Positions 11,682-23,671 of a DNA stretch of 64,000 nt are shown here, one piece after another. The notes under the pieces are model-generated. The model did no database searches and had not been told where the DNA came from. It saw only the letters and a program-made list of their open reading frames with translations. How positions within the stretch are numbered: the stretch's first letter is position 1; each line of letters starts with the position of its first letter. This stretch comes from Edaphochlamys debaryana (Eukaryota > Chlorophyta > Chlorophyceae > Chlamydomonadales). A program made the position numbers and the translations under genes. The DNA lies in assembly GCA_016858145.1 (NCBI GenBank), contig JAEHOE010000001.1:496001-560000 (forward strand), given 5' to 3'.

Positions 11682-12771
11682 CGTTCCTGCTGGAAGAGTA
11701 AGAAGCGTCACCCCGCTGTAAGCAGGACGGGGTGCGCAGAGCGACCGCGCAAAACAGGGTTTCGTCTGCATCAACCTGGAAGAGCTTATCCGGGGCGAGT
11801 ATTCACCCGCTGTAAAGGCGACGACGATCAAAAAGGCCGAGGGGCAACGGGAGGAACCCGGCTGAGCTCCACGAGCTTATTGTGCGCACTCGCTCTGCTT
11901 CTCCCTCAAGCGCGCCCCGAGCCGATCGCCGCAGGCACAGCGGTGTCTGTAGACGGAGGTGTCACAGCTATTGGGCTCTCTGGCTTGGGTGTGGGGCCAC
12001 AAGCGCGCGACGTGGCGCCAAGGGTACCTGGTCGCAAGGCGCGCGGACCGACTGCGACGGTATTGGCCTGGCTCAGCCCTATAGCGTGTATTACAGTATG
12101 CGACTTCAAGTGTATCAGTCGCTCTAGCGACTGACCGTCGCGCGCATCTCGCAGCCTGTGCGGTATCCGCGTGCAGGGACCATAACCCGGGTTTCACCGG
12201 GGGGACCCAACCCCACCGCCCTTCCCCGGATCACCGCCAGCAGCAGCCATGCACACAATCCTACGATTGATCACCAGGCACTGCCAGCCATATTGAATAT
12301 ATGAGTCGCATGCTCAACACCCTTGCTTGGCCGTCGTCCGCATGCCGAGGTCGCAAATGGACTGATCTGATCACACAGCCAGCTCACTAGCCGCACACAG
12401 GATCACGATACAACAGCTTTGGCCCTTAACTCCCAAGTAGTCATGTCAACCCGCCAAAAACAAGTCTGATCAGCCTCAACCTGACCAGCGCACGCCGCCT
12501 CTATAGCATAACCGGGCACACGCACACGCCCCCCCGGGCACACCCACAAGACCGTTCCCTGTCCCAAGACGCTGTCAATCCTTAGCACCGAGCGCTACCC
12601 AGCGTGCTGGAATCTCCACTTCACGAACGTCACGCTCCAGCTCCAACACCCTCGTCCCGCCGTGCTCGTGCTGTCGCCGTCTCACGACTGCACAATCACG
12701 AGCTGACGCCAGCCGACACATACTCCTCGTGAGACCCGCTGACGACACACAACCGCCATGCGCGCGCCGCC
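11682..12771. other. Intergenic stretch: ATPase promoter side and cyclase 1 3' UTR
   Basis: Cyclase 1 ends at 12772 and the ATPase starts at 11681, both on minus. The frame of the ATPase stays open 150 nt further upstream to 11831, but the Met-Met pair at 11681 heads a better transit-peptide-like sequence. Apart from a TGTAA signal at 12095-12091 nothing else is recognisable. Confidence 0.4.
12091..12095 (-). terminator. Candidate polyadenylation signal TGTAA of cyclase 1
   Basis: TGTAA, the common poly(A) signal of volvocine algae, occurs on the minus strand about 680 nt after the cyclase 1 stop codon. Long 3' UTRs are usual in this group. A five-base motif alone is weak evidence. Confidence 0.3.
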
Positions 12772-15700
12772 TCACGCCTCGTCCGGGGCCAGCTCGATGC
12801 CAAGGTGCGCGGCGTTGGCTGCGTCCAGGTTGGGGTCGGAGCCCTGGCGCTGCCGGAAGCTGCCGGTGCCGCGAGTGAAGGAGCTGCGGGCGGTGGGGGC
12901 GGGGCGGGGATTCAGGGGAGGGGAGGTTGGGCGCAGGCGGGGCGGCAGGAGAAGAGCCGGCGCAGGGGAGAAGAGGGTGGAGCGCGTCTGTCACTTGCCC
13001 GTAACTCTCTTCGTGTGCGACCCATCAATCCTGAACCCAAGCGAGCCCCTCCCGCCTGCGCCCCTGCCCTTCGGTATCCCCACGGCCGTCGGCCGCCGGT
13101 CCCTCCTCACCGTGGCGACAGCATGTTGCCGCGGATCGAGTCACCGCCCAGCAGGATGTCCTCGGGCCCAACCGCACCCACGCCGTTGCCGTTGCCGTTG
13201 GGCCCGCCCGGGCCCACCATGCCGCCGCCCAGGCCCAGGCCTCCGTCGTGCGCGTTGAGGTGCTGCTCCCACTTCCAGTGATCGGCCATGGACATGACCA
13301 GGGAGGAGGCACGGCGGGCGGGGGCCACGTTGGAGACCTGGAGGGGAGAGGGGGGGACGGGGAAAAGGGGGGGATGGGGGTGTGTGAGTGCCGGTTAGCA
13401 GAGTTGTGTTGGCAGAAGAGGTGGCGATTCTGGTGCGCACGAGAGGGGCAGGAGCGGGCCAGGCAGTGGAGGGACCGCGTCGGCGTGTCCAAGCGCTGCT
13501 GGGCGCACCTTGCGGCAGTGGTGGATCTCGATCTTCTCGGCCACGCCCTTGAGCCGGAACTGGCCCAGCGAGGTGCCCGACACCTTGTTGGCCAGCATCA
13601 CCTGGGGGGGAGAGGGATAAGGTGAGACGAAGGTAGCATAAAGAGGGGCAAGGAGGAGGGGTCAGCGCCCATGCTACGCTGTGGTTTCCATGCATGTCTG
13701 ACCCATCAGGTTGCGGGTCACAGACAGTGACCGCAGGGCCCGCGCCCATCCCCACCCCGCCCCCGCCTCCCCCGCCGCACCTGCGCGTCGGCCGTCATGG
13801 CCAGCTGCCACGAGTCGCTGGAGCACAGCACCTGGCCCGTGGAGGCCGTGGAGGCGATGCGGGCGGCGCGGTTCATGACCTGGGGGGGGAGGGACGGGGG
13901 AAAGGGAACGGCGAGTGAGAGGCGGCGCTTGGGGCAGCAGCAAGGCAGCTGCCGGGAGCTCAGGCATGAGAGCGCGTAGGAGAGAGGGCCTCACCTTGCC
14001 GCGGTACGTCATGCGGCCCGTCATGGCGTGCACCTCGCCCAGCACCTGGCCCGTGTCCACTCCGGTTTTGAGGCGCAGGCCCCTGAGCGGAGGAAAGGAG
14101 GGGAGGGGGGCGGAGGGGAGGCGGAAAGCGGGGGTCAGGGCCCGGGCGGACGCGTGACGGAGGGCCATGCAGTTGACAGCTGGCAGCGCGGCTCGCAGCC
14201 TAGCAGGGAGGCGAATGGGGCCAACCGCGGGGGCGCACCTGAAGACGACCGTGTTGATGACCTCTCCCTCCTTGGTGGGGGCGCTGATGACCAGCTCCTC
14301 GCACAGCTCGTGGGCCAGCAGGTCCTCGGGCCAGTCCTGGGAGTAAGGAGGGCACGGGGGAGGGGGACAGGCGAAGGCCGATGTCAGGCTCAGGCTGCTG
14401 TTCCTGCCCGCATTCTTCGAGCACAACAAGACGGAGGGGGGAAGTGCAGGACGGGTGCAGAGTGCGGGGAGTGCAGCAGACGCATGTGCGTTCGCGGAGA
14501 GAGGTCAGACAGCTCCAATAGTTGAATCATCAACGGTGTGGTGCCTGTTGTGGGGCCCACACCACAGACTGGTGCCAACATGTCGTGTCATCACGCCTCT
14601 CTGGCCACTCGCATGCAAGTACTGCCAAAGCCAAACATGCATCTCAAGTGTGCGGAACCCCATCCCTCCCTGCCTCCCACCCCTTCCCTCCCCCCGCCCC
14701 TTGACGCCCCAATTCCCCCTTCCCCCCCGCTCGCCTGCTTGATCATGGCCTCGTTGCACTCGAGTGCCCACAGAATGGCGTCCGATGGGCGCTGGAAGGC
14801 CGCCAGGAAGAGGCCGTCCACAGCCTCCACCAGGTACCTGCGGGGACGGAGGGGCGCAGCGGGCGGACACAGACGTCAAGCGGACCCCTCCTCAACGACG
14901 AACCCCCGCCACGACAACGTCTTCCAGGTGACGCAGCGGGCGCACACCCGCCGCCTCCAGCCCGGCAGGCCCCAGCCCCTCCACCCAGCACCGGCACCCA
15001 CCCGCGGCGGCGCTTGAGCTCGTCGCCCACAACCGTGTGGAAGATCTTGATGGCCTGCTGCGCCACGTCGGCGTTCCAGGACAGCAGCGTCTGCGCCCCC
15101 ACCACGTTCATGAAGGCCACCGTCACGCAGCCCACGGGCGCGTCCAACACGCCGGGGTCGACCTTTGGGGTTTAGAGTTAGAGGGGGCGGGCAGGGTACG
15201 GTAGAGTGTGAGTGGGATGAACGGCGTAGAACGACAGCGAGGTGGCGCGCGAACAAAAGCTGTGGTGAGCGCAGACCGGTGGCGGGAGAGGCCGTGAGCA
15301 TAGGGAGCGGAAAGCAGGAGCGGGGCTCTAAGGCAGGCAATGGGCCGCAGCAGCAAGCACCCGCGTCGGCGCCCCACCTGCAGCAGCGAGGTCATGGGCC
15401 CCACGTAAGCCAGGCGGCCCTCCAGCGTGCGGTTGAGCGCGTGGTAGAGGTTGAGGTTGGGCAGCGTGTCGCGCAGCCGGTGCTCGCCCATGTGCAGCAC
15501 CTGCGGTGGGGGGCGAAAATCGAGTACTCAGGAGTGCGCACCCCGACGCTCAGGGGTTTCCTTGCTGCGGTCTCATGCCAGCCCCAGTCCATCCTCACCC
15601 GGGAGGAACGCCAGCCACAGTACCGGTATCTCGCCCCACACACCACCGACCACCGGGACCCCCCTCAACCCCCCTCACCAGGTACTTGTCCCACAGCCTC

Positions 15701-18700
15701 TCCAGCGGCAGCTTCTTGTACGTCTCCTCGCTCAGCAGCACCGTGCCGCCCTGCGCCGCCTGCGCCACGGCCCGCGCCATGACCACGGTGTCGCCAGAGT
15801 AGGTGGTGCGGCCGTCAGCCTTGGAGTGCGCGATGTCGTGCTCCGAGTGCACGCCCGCGTGGAGGCCCATGCGCACGCGCGGGCCGCGGAAGATGAGCAC
15901 CTGCGCACCGGGGGGGATGCGGGTACAGGGGGTGAGCCGGGGCGGTTGGCGGGGCGGTTGGCTTTCCTTCGAAAGGGCTCCTGAAGATGCCGTGAGACCA
16001 GAGGAAGGACAATAGCATTACATTGTGCCCCGTGTCCGTAGCCCCGTGGTTTTGGTGTTGGTGGCGACGCACCTTGTTTGTGTCCTCCTTGCTGGCCTCC
16101 TTCCAGGCGCGGCGGCATGCGTTGCTGAAGGTGTAGGTCTCGGTGGCGGGCACGTTGACGAGGGACGGCAGCGTGGCGCCGGAGGAGCCGAAGTGCCCGT
16201 GCGAGCCGTGCCCGTGGCTGCCGTGGCCGTGGTGGTGGTCGCCCAGGAGCATGTGCGCGCCCAGGCCGGGCGTGAGCGCCTTGATCTTGGAGGCGCCAGC
16301 GGGGGTGATGGGCTCGTCCGAGGCGTCCAGGATGTCGTCCAGGGCCTTGGGCTTGGCGGTGGACATGCTGCGGAGGAGGAGGTGAGGTGGAGGGAGGGGG
16401 AGGGGAGACGTGGGAAGGGGTGGGGACAGCCTCAGGCCAGGGCTAGGCGAGGACGGGCGGGTGCACGGTGGGGAGCGGCAGGGGGCAGGAGGGTGCTGTC
16501 AGAGGCCGGTGGCACTCACATGCCCTGCACGTAGAGCTGTCCGCAGCTGCCGATCGCGAGCAGCTCGTCGGGCCATGCGCACTGCAGCAGCGCCGCCTGC
16601 GTCTCCATGGCGAACAGCAGCGCGTCCTTGGGCGAGTGGAACGCCAGCACAAACGAGTCGCCCTCGCAGCTGCCCTCGTAGCCGCTGTGCCGCAGCAGCA
16701 GGCGGCGCAGGCAGTCGTGGTGCTCCTTGAGCAGGCGGTCCACCACCTCGGCGGACAGAGTCTCGGCGAGCACCGCGTAGTCCTGAGCGGGAGGGAAAGG
16801 GGTGGAGGAGAGGGAGGGAATATCAGCGGGTCGCGCCTTCTTCCTTTGCAATCCATGGCGCAAGATACGCACCCGGGAGCCAACGCGCAACGGAGCCATC
16901 CATCCCAGTCCAGCCATCCTCTCCGTACCCGCCCCATCGACTAGGCCCCTCCCATGTCTCAGCACTTGCCTGGATCTCCGAGACGAGGATGGTGGTGTCG
17001 GGCCCCACGCCCGGCGGCACCACCTTGCCGAACAGGTTCTTGTGCTTGCGGTTGTTGCGCACCTCGTACACCACCCCCGCCGCGATCAGCAGCAGCGCGC
17101 CCACGGTGGGCAGCACGATGGCGATGGGCAGCCAGCTGGGCGAGCCGGAGCCGCCAGAGCCCTCCTGCAGGGACCACAAAAGAACCGGAAGAGAGGCCCC
17201 ATCAGGACCGGATGCCAGAAAGGTTCCGTGCGCTCAGAAAACGGTGTGACCAGATGACGGGGCGGATGAGTTAAGCTAGGTGAGAGGAGGGAGGCAAGGG
17301 GGGGGGAGAGGGGTAGACGCGCTCACCCCGCTGTTGGTGCCGTTGAGGTTGTGGATGGAGTTGTAGTTGATGGTAGCCAGGTAGGTGTCGGCCAGCAGGC
17401 TGCGGAACTGCTTCTGCTGCGGGTCCAGCAGCAGCTTGGCGAACGAGGTGTTCATCAGCGACACCACGCTGTCCACGTCGCTGCCGGACGTCAGGTTGGC
17501 CAGGCCGCTCTCGTAGATGTCCCTGGGCAGAGGAAGGGACGGGGAGATGGGCGGCGAGGTGAATGGGGGCCAAAGACAAGCGCCAAGCACAGGGTATCGT
17601 GACGGCTTGGGGAATGGGTGCAAGCAGCACGAGCAGCAGGGAAGGGCGTGCGGGGAGGTGGGGGAGGTGATGTGATCAACTGAGCAGGCCGCACCTGAAG
17701 GTCTTGGTGCCGGGCGTGCGCAGGTCGAGTACGATGTTGGGGTGCGAGAAGGACTCCTCGGCGCGGGCCAGGTAGGCGGCCGTGTCGTTGGGGTGAAAGC
17801 CGGCGGCGCCCCAGCGGCTCAGGTTGGCGAAGTGCTCCAGGCGGTAGGGGTCGAACGCTGCAGCCAAGCATGGCGTGGGCAGGGTGGGGCAGGGGCGCAG
17901 CGGAGGTCAGCACACACAGCACATCGATCCCGAGGGCATGCGTATCCCTTCCGCTCTGACACCGCCTCAATTGTTACCCATCCTTGATGCTGCGCAGAAA
18001 GGACCGTCCCGGCCGGCCGCAACTCACAGCTGTCTGCCATGAGCAGGCGCTTCCAGGACTGCTCCGGGTTGGCCAGGTAGGCAAAGAAGGAGATGGAGTA
18101 GTTACGGTAGTCGTTGGGCGTGCGGGCGTTCACCGCCGCCACCCAGCCGCCGCCGGCGGCGAAGGGCGCGCGGTTGAGGTAGCGAGTGACGGTGTTAGGG
18201 GCGGCGCTGGCGACGGCCGGGGGCGAGCCGGTGCCGTCAGCGCTGACGCCGGACTGTGTGACGGGGGTGCCGGAAGGCGTGAGGGAGGGGCTGGGGCTGG
18301 GGGAGGCGGAGGGCGAGGCGGAGGGGTCCGCGGCGCCGGGGGCGGGCGTGCCGCTGCCGGAGGAGGCGGGGGCGGTGGAGGGGGTGGAGCCGGCGGGCGC
18401 GGGCTCCGCGATGGGCGTGGCGAAGGGGCAGAGCTCGGCGGTGCAGGGCACCAGGGTGTTGGAGGTGCGGTTGAGGACCTCGAAGGATCCGGGCATGAGC
18501 GCCACGCCCAGCTGGCCGCGGTAGGCCGAGGCGTTGAAGGCCTGCGCGGGGGAGGGAAAGGGGCGGTGGCAATGTTCGAGCGAGACGGGGCGTGGGGCAT
18601 GGAGCGTAGACTCACGCAACACCAACATGGCCCAGACAAACACCGAGCCCCCGATATCCGTGCCCGCGACCGCACCCCCCATGGGCCCGCCCCCCTCCAT

Positions 18701-21181
18701 GCCATGGCCCCACCACCCCCACCCCCACCTTGAAGAAGTCCCCCAGCGCCACGCCCATGAGGCAGGAGCCGTTGGCGAAGCGCTGCGCCATGAGCCGCCC
18801 GCTGTCCGCGGGGGCCGTGCCCACCACGTCGCACTTTTCGTCCACCGCCAGGTCCCCCGGGGCCAGCGCCAGCAGCCGCGAGTAGATGCCCAGCGCCTTG
18901 GCCATGGCCACATTGTCCACCAGGGCAGGGTTCCTGCGGGATGGAGGGGGGGGGATTGGAGGAGGAGGAAGGAAGGTGGTGGGAGGGTGGAGGGCAGGGC
19001 AGGGTGGGGGTGGGAGGATGAAGAACAGGGGAGGGTGGGGCTGTACCGGTTCTCGGTCTAGCTGTGTCATCTTTTGCTCTGCAGGAGGGGGTGCTGGGTG
19101 AGTGGGGGAGTGCGAGTGCGAGGGTGGCTCGGGGCAAATATTCAATGAGTTGTATAGGCGTCACCCTCGTTGAGTTCGCTACGGTGTTGTGTCGTCCTTG
19201 CCACCCTCCGCTTGGCGCGTGCGGTGTGCTGGTTCGGCGGTATGCGTATGTGCGCTGTGCTGCATGGACGGGCGCGGCTCCGGGCAAATATTCAATGAGT
19301 TGTATGAGCGTCACTCCCTGTAGGTTCGCTACGGTGTTGTGTCGTCCTTGCCGGCCCAGGTCCATACCACCGCCTGTGCCGTGCGTGCGTGCGTGCCCGC
19401 CCTGGCAGATGCTCAAGGATGTACCGCTTCTGAGTGCAGCATGACGTAGAGATCAGGGGCGCAGGTGGTAGCCCAGGACAGCCCGCGGCTTGCCCGCCCC
19501 GCCCCGCCCGCCCTGCCTCACTTGTCCGCCTGGTGTATGGTAGTCGGCTCGAACACCACGCCCTGGCTGCTGCCGTTGTACTGCAGGTAGGGCGCCACGA
19601 TGGAAATGATGTCGAAGTAGCCCTGGTGGCAATCTGCGGGGAGGGGGCCGGGACAAAGAAGTCATGCACACAGACACGGATGGACACGGCCTGTCTCATG
19701 GGAGCAGGCAAGCGGCAGGCCGGGTGGCGTCAGGGCTGGCAAGCGGGCATCGGTAGGTGTGTGGACCGGGTGGACCGCCTGGCCCGGAAGCCCCCGCCTC
19801 CCAGCCCCCCCTCCACCGCCCCGACGCACCCTTGCGTCGGTCCATGCAGAACGCGAAGTCCGGCGCTCCGTCCCCGTTCTCGTCCAGCGCCAGGGCCTTG
19901 AGCGCCGCGCCCACCTCCAGCACCTCCTCCCACGTGCGGGGCACGGACAGCTTGTACTTGGCGAACACGTCTCGCCTGCGGTGGGAGGGGCCCGGGCGTT
20001 GGTGCTTCTGTCGGGCTCCTATCCCTGATACGGCTGACCCCGGTCCGGACCACCACGCGCCAGCTTTGCGGGCCACCCGCCCGCATCTTTGCGGAACCCG
20101 TGCGACACGCGATGAGGACAGGCACGATGCTGGCACGTGCCTGTAGTACAGGAGCTTGATGTTGCCGTCTAGGGGCAGCGTCACAACCACGAATTTGCGC
20201 AGCGTGGAGTCGTAATAGGTGGAGGTGTTTTGGAAGTAGGGGTGGACGTCCTTCCAGTTTATCACGTCCAATGAGGCGTTGTCTGGCCGGGCGGGATCCA
20301 CGTTGACCACCTGGGTGAGGTCCTGGAAACCGTCGAAGTTGAAGATGGATCCCATGCCCATGGGATCCAGGATCCATCTGCGCGGCGGGGGACGGGGAGG
20401 GCGGGCCGTGGGCTTCGTCTTTCCGGGAAGGCCCGCGGGCCCTGCCCCTCCGCCCGCCCTGGCCCCCTCTGCCTCGTCGGGTGCCTCCGCTCGCGCTGTG
20501 GAATGATCCCTCCCGCACCCCGCCCGGCCCGCCCTGTCCCTCCGTCCTGGCCCGGCCCCCCTCCCGCCCTCCGTCCCGGCTTGCCCATCATGGGAATTGG
20601 TCAAGTTGTGTTCCAGCTCGAACTCGATTTCCGAGTTGATTTGTGCCGCGGGGACGAAGGTAGGGACCACCTCGATGAGCTCCATGTCCTTGAAGCCCTC
20701 CGAGAGCCCCTTAAAGTACTCGGTGGCCCCATCGCCGAGGTCTGGCAACATGGTGTGCAAAGCCTGCACGCAAAGACCCAGCAGTCCAGGCGTGAGAGGA
20801 ATTTGTGAGAACAGGGGCCCAGGGCGCCCGGCGACACGGCGGCCAGTGAGCGTACCCGGTTGCTGCTGAAATTGGTGTGAAAGCATTTCCGGAGGTAGTC
20901 CTTAAGCAGGCTCTCCAGAGCCACATAATAGCCCTGGATATCCGGCTTGGAGCAGCTGCAACGGAGCGGGGGCAAGGACATGCTGAGAAACGTAATGGTC
21001 ACTCCTGACGGGCAAGCCGCTCTCGAACGCACCTTGTCTCAATATTGGACACCATCTCCGCCATGCATAGCAGCTTATTGTCGCTCGACGTGCCGGTGCC
21101 GCTCGTATCCTGGGCGACGGCCTGGCTCGCCAGCGCCAGCGCAAACACCCCGACAAAGGCAAGAGCCCCTAGAGATCTCAT
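12772..21181 (-). CDS. Receptor-type nucleotide cyclase 1: solute-binding ectodomain, one TM, tandem class III cyclase domains
   Basis: Twenty-three exons give 1,359 residues (21181-21033, 20955-20856, 20763-20585, 20377-20141, 19975-19830, 19633-19522, 18933-18729, 18541-18028, 17857-17695, 17522-17327, 17164-16970, 16782-16520, 16367-16073, 15900-15679, 15500-15378, 15162-15002, 14837-14735, 14336-14239, 14082-13995, 13879-13781, 13601-13509, 13337-13111, 12883-12772). Residues 1-24 are a signal peptide. About 25-670 resemble bacterial ABC solute-binding proteins (YYRRDVFAKY...VPRTWEEV, DENGDGAPDFAFC). A membrane span lies at ~678-700. Cyclase domain C1 (~723-970) has Glu730 at the first metal position, Asp774 (EGDSF) at the second, and Val958/Ala962 instead of the transition-state Asn/Arg. 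Domain C2 (~1043-1250) has Asn1052 and Gly1095 instead of metal Asp but keeps Asn1186 and Arg1190 (MNRAAR). The product should be cAMP or cGMP; the base specificity is not readable. Four introns use GC donors. A His-rich loop lies at 864-878. Confidence 0.87.
16193..16240 (-). other. His-rich loop inside cyclase 1 domain C1
   Basis: This stretch encodes DHHHGHGSHGHGSHGHF, with eight His within 15 residues (864-878). It lies in an insert between the two halves of the C1 cyclase core and is absent from cyclase 2. The His/Gly pattern resembles metal-binding loops, which is inference. Confidence 0.7.
19126..19352. repeat. Two 77-bp direct repeats, 150-bp spacing, in a cyclase 1 intron
   Basis: Copies at 19126-19202 and 19276-19352 share GGCTC, GGGCAAATATTCAATGAGTT and the end GTTCGCTACGGTGTTGTGTC, with a few mismatches between. 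Both contain a conspicuous AT-rich core in GC-rich DNA. They lie in the intron between exons 6 and 7 (19521-18934). They may be remnants of a small duplicated element; no inverted ends were recognised. Confidence 0.75.
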
Positions 21182-23671
21182 GGCTGCGTGGCGAGGCTCA
21201 CAAAACGGCTGACTCTCCTCGGGCCGGGATGCAGTTTGCCCCCTGAGTTCCGCGCGCTCAGCTAATCATGGCTCACGGGTATGCAGCTACCTCGGGCGCC
21301 CAATAAGTTAAGGAGTATTGAGTAACTGCAACCCGCAGGCGGGGCTTTGTGCGGCCCCGCATCCGAAGTACGGACTTGCAATACACCGTGCCTCACCGCC
21401 AACCCCTTGACGCTCGCCCTTCAGCCGAACATGGCTAGGCGACGGGGTTGGAGAGAACAAGCAAGTATCGCCTCAACATACTGTGGCCACGTCGCCACTC
21501 ATCCTCCACGCCTTGGTATCTTCCCCACCGTCCCCGACCCCCGAGACCCCGCGGCACTACGCCCGTTGTCTATGACAAGAACGAGACCCCAGAAGGACTC
21601 CCGTTGTATGCACACTTTCGCTGATGAACTTGGAGCGTCCTAGAACTGGCTTCAGGAGCTCTCCTATCCTTGAACGAGAGGATCCAGCGTGGGGGGGGGG
21701 GGGGAAATGGGCAACGGGGACGAGGTTACGCGATAAGCAAGGCCAGCAAAGTGCAATCCCGGCTTACAACATCTCTGGCGACGTGGCGAGGTTTGGGGGG
21801 GGGGGTGCAGAAGACATCAACGAAGCGTGGCGCTTGGTTGAGGGGCGTAGGGCGTGTGGTGGTGGTACGTTGAGGGGGCTGCGGTTGCTCTTCATGCCAA
21901 CCTGTGAAGGCATTGCCACTTGCTGGCCGCCTGTTCCGATTTGTTCCACCCATTGATCCTCAAGAGGAGCAAGCGGGGCGTATGTGCAAGGTGAAGGATG
22001 ACTCCAGGCGCCATGGTCAGGCTCCGCAAGTCGTATCACTGCATTTAGGCGGCGGCAGAGGGGGCAGAGGGTGAGAGGGGGCAGACGACTATCAGCTCAA
22101 GGGCACACGAGGGTACACCACCAAAGCTACCATGAGTCCAATGACTGATGGCTGCCGATGAGGCAAATTCGACTTGCAAGTAAGCGTGAGGGATCACGAG
22201 GAAGAGCAGGGACAGCAAGGCACAGCCACGCTGGACAGCTGATGGACTGGGGGTTACGGTCCTGAGGGTGTGAGGGACCGCTCTTGCTGGTCGGTGTGTG
22301 CGTGCCAGCGACACAATGTCCCCCATGCTGCGGCTGGGGCTCAAGTCCGTCAAATTCGGCAGGAAGACAGCCGGCGAGGTCCAGGGGGTGGCGACGGCCA
22401 GTTGGAGTGTGCAAAGAAGTGACTAACCGGGCGCACTTCTGCCTGGCCCGCCGTTGCACTCGTAACACTTCAGCTCCTATTCGGGGACATGCTTCTCAGC
22501 AAGGACGCTCTCAAGGGCTCAAGTTCAGGGCAGTGCGGACGAGGCGAACGTGTATCGTTCATGCCCCAGTGCGTCTCCCCAACAACCATGCCCCGTCCCA
22601 CTGCTGCTGTGCGCGTTGCCAGGTTGGCGAGGGCACAAGCCTCGCAGTTCGCGGGAGCTGAGGCGGTGGCCACGAGCAGGCACGAATAGAGCCTGAAGGT
22701 GAGGCTCACGTGAGGGCTGACATGTGACAGGCCAGCAAGGTCCTTGACAAGGGTGGCTGCCCCAAGGCAGGAGAAGGGCTGAGCCCCGTGGTGCCCCCCA
22801 GGGGGCCCAATGTTCGAGTGTGGCCAGGAAGGTCCTTGACACTCTGTGCCGGTCAGTGGGAAATGGAGACTGCTGATGTGGGACTGGTCGAGACCCGGGA
22901 CCAGTGGACAAGAAAGAAGCCTCTGAAAGGTTACAACTTGAGGCCTACCACTTTGCTAGGCTGCGCTCCCTCCGGCGCGTCCCCCTGCTCAACCACTAGA
23001 AGTAAGATGGGATCCGGTACAGGAGAACTAGTTTTAAATGTCCCCCAATCAAACACGGGGATGCTAAGGCCACATCCGAATCCAATCGGGCTAGACGGCT
23101 AAGGGTGCAGTAAACCTAAGGGGGGCATCAGGAGTCAGAGTCGGTCGCAGTCAAGCGGCGCCTCCCCGGGAGGGCCTCCTGCTTTATCGGCGCCCACCAG
23201 CAGAACGACCACAACCATAACATAACGTCAGTCTACAGGGAGTTAGAAAGTGAGTTGGTAACTAGAATCGCCAGGGCCGAATCAATTGCCCGGCTCTACG
23301 CTCTCACAGCGGCTAACGGTATGCATCTAACCCCCGTATCGTGCGAACATGAATCCCCGTGGAGAAGAAGAGCGCACCTCACACCTTCTCTGTCACACAC
23401 TGCAAAGTTCATAACGCACGCAGCACAGCCACCACACCAGACACGCAACAAATACCAACTCCTTCCGCACGCGTGACCCTGGCCTGTCCGGCCATCAGAG
23501 CACTGTGCAGGGGAGTGCAGAGACCACCCCAGGGCCGTGGCAGCTCACACCAGGCGCCCTGGTTACCGGTCACGATTTCGGGCTGGCAAGGCCCGAGGCC
23601 TTGGCCCGCGCGCAAAGCTGTGTGCCCCGCGTTCACGTCCTACACGGACGCAGCGGCGGGGGGCTGCGCGC
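21182..23671. other. 2.5-kb intergenic stretch upstream of cyclase 1
   Basis: This holds the promoter side of cyclase 1 and the 3' flank of the RhoGAP-like gene (both minus). Short G runs occur at ~21692-21704 and ~21795-21806. TGTAA on the minus strand appears at 22935-22931 and 21768-21764. GC content is visibly lower than in the genes. I found no frame with domain motifs or splice continuity. Confidence 0.4.
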
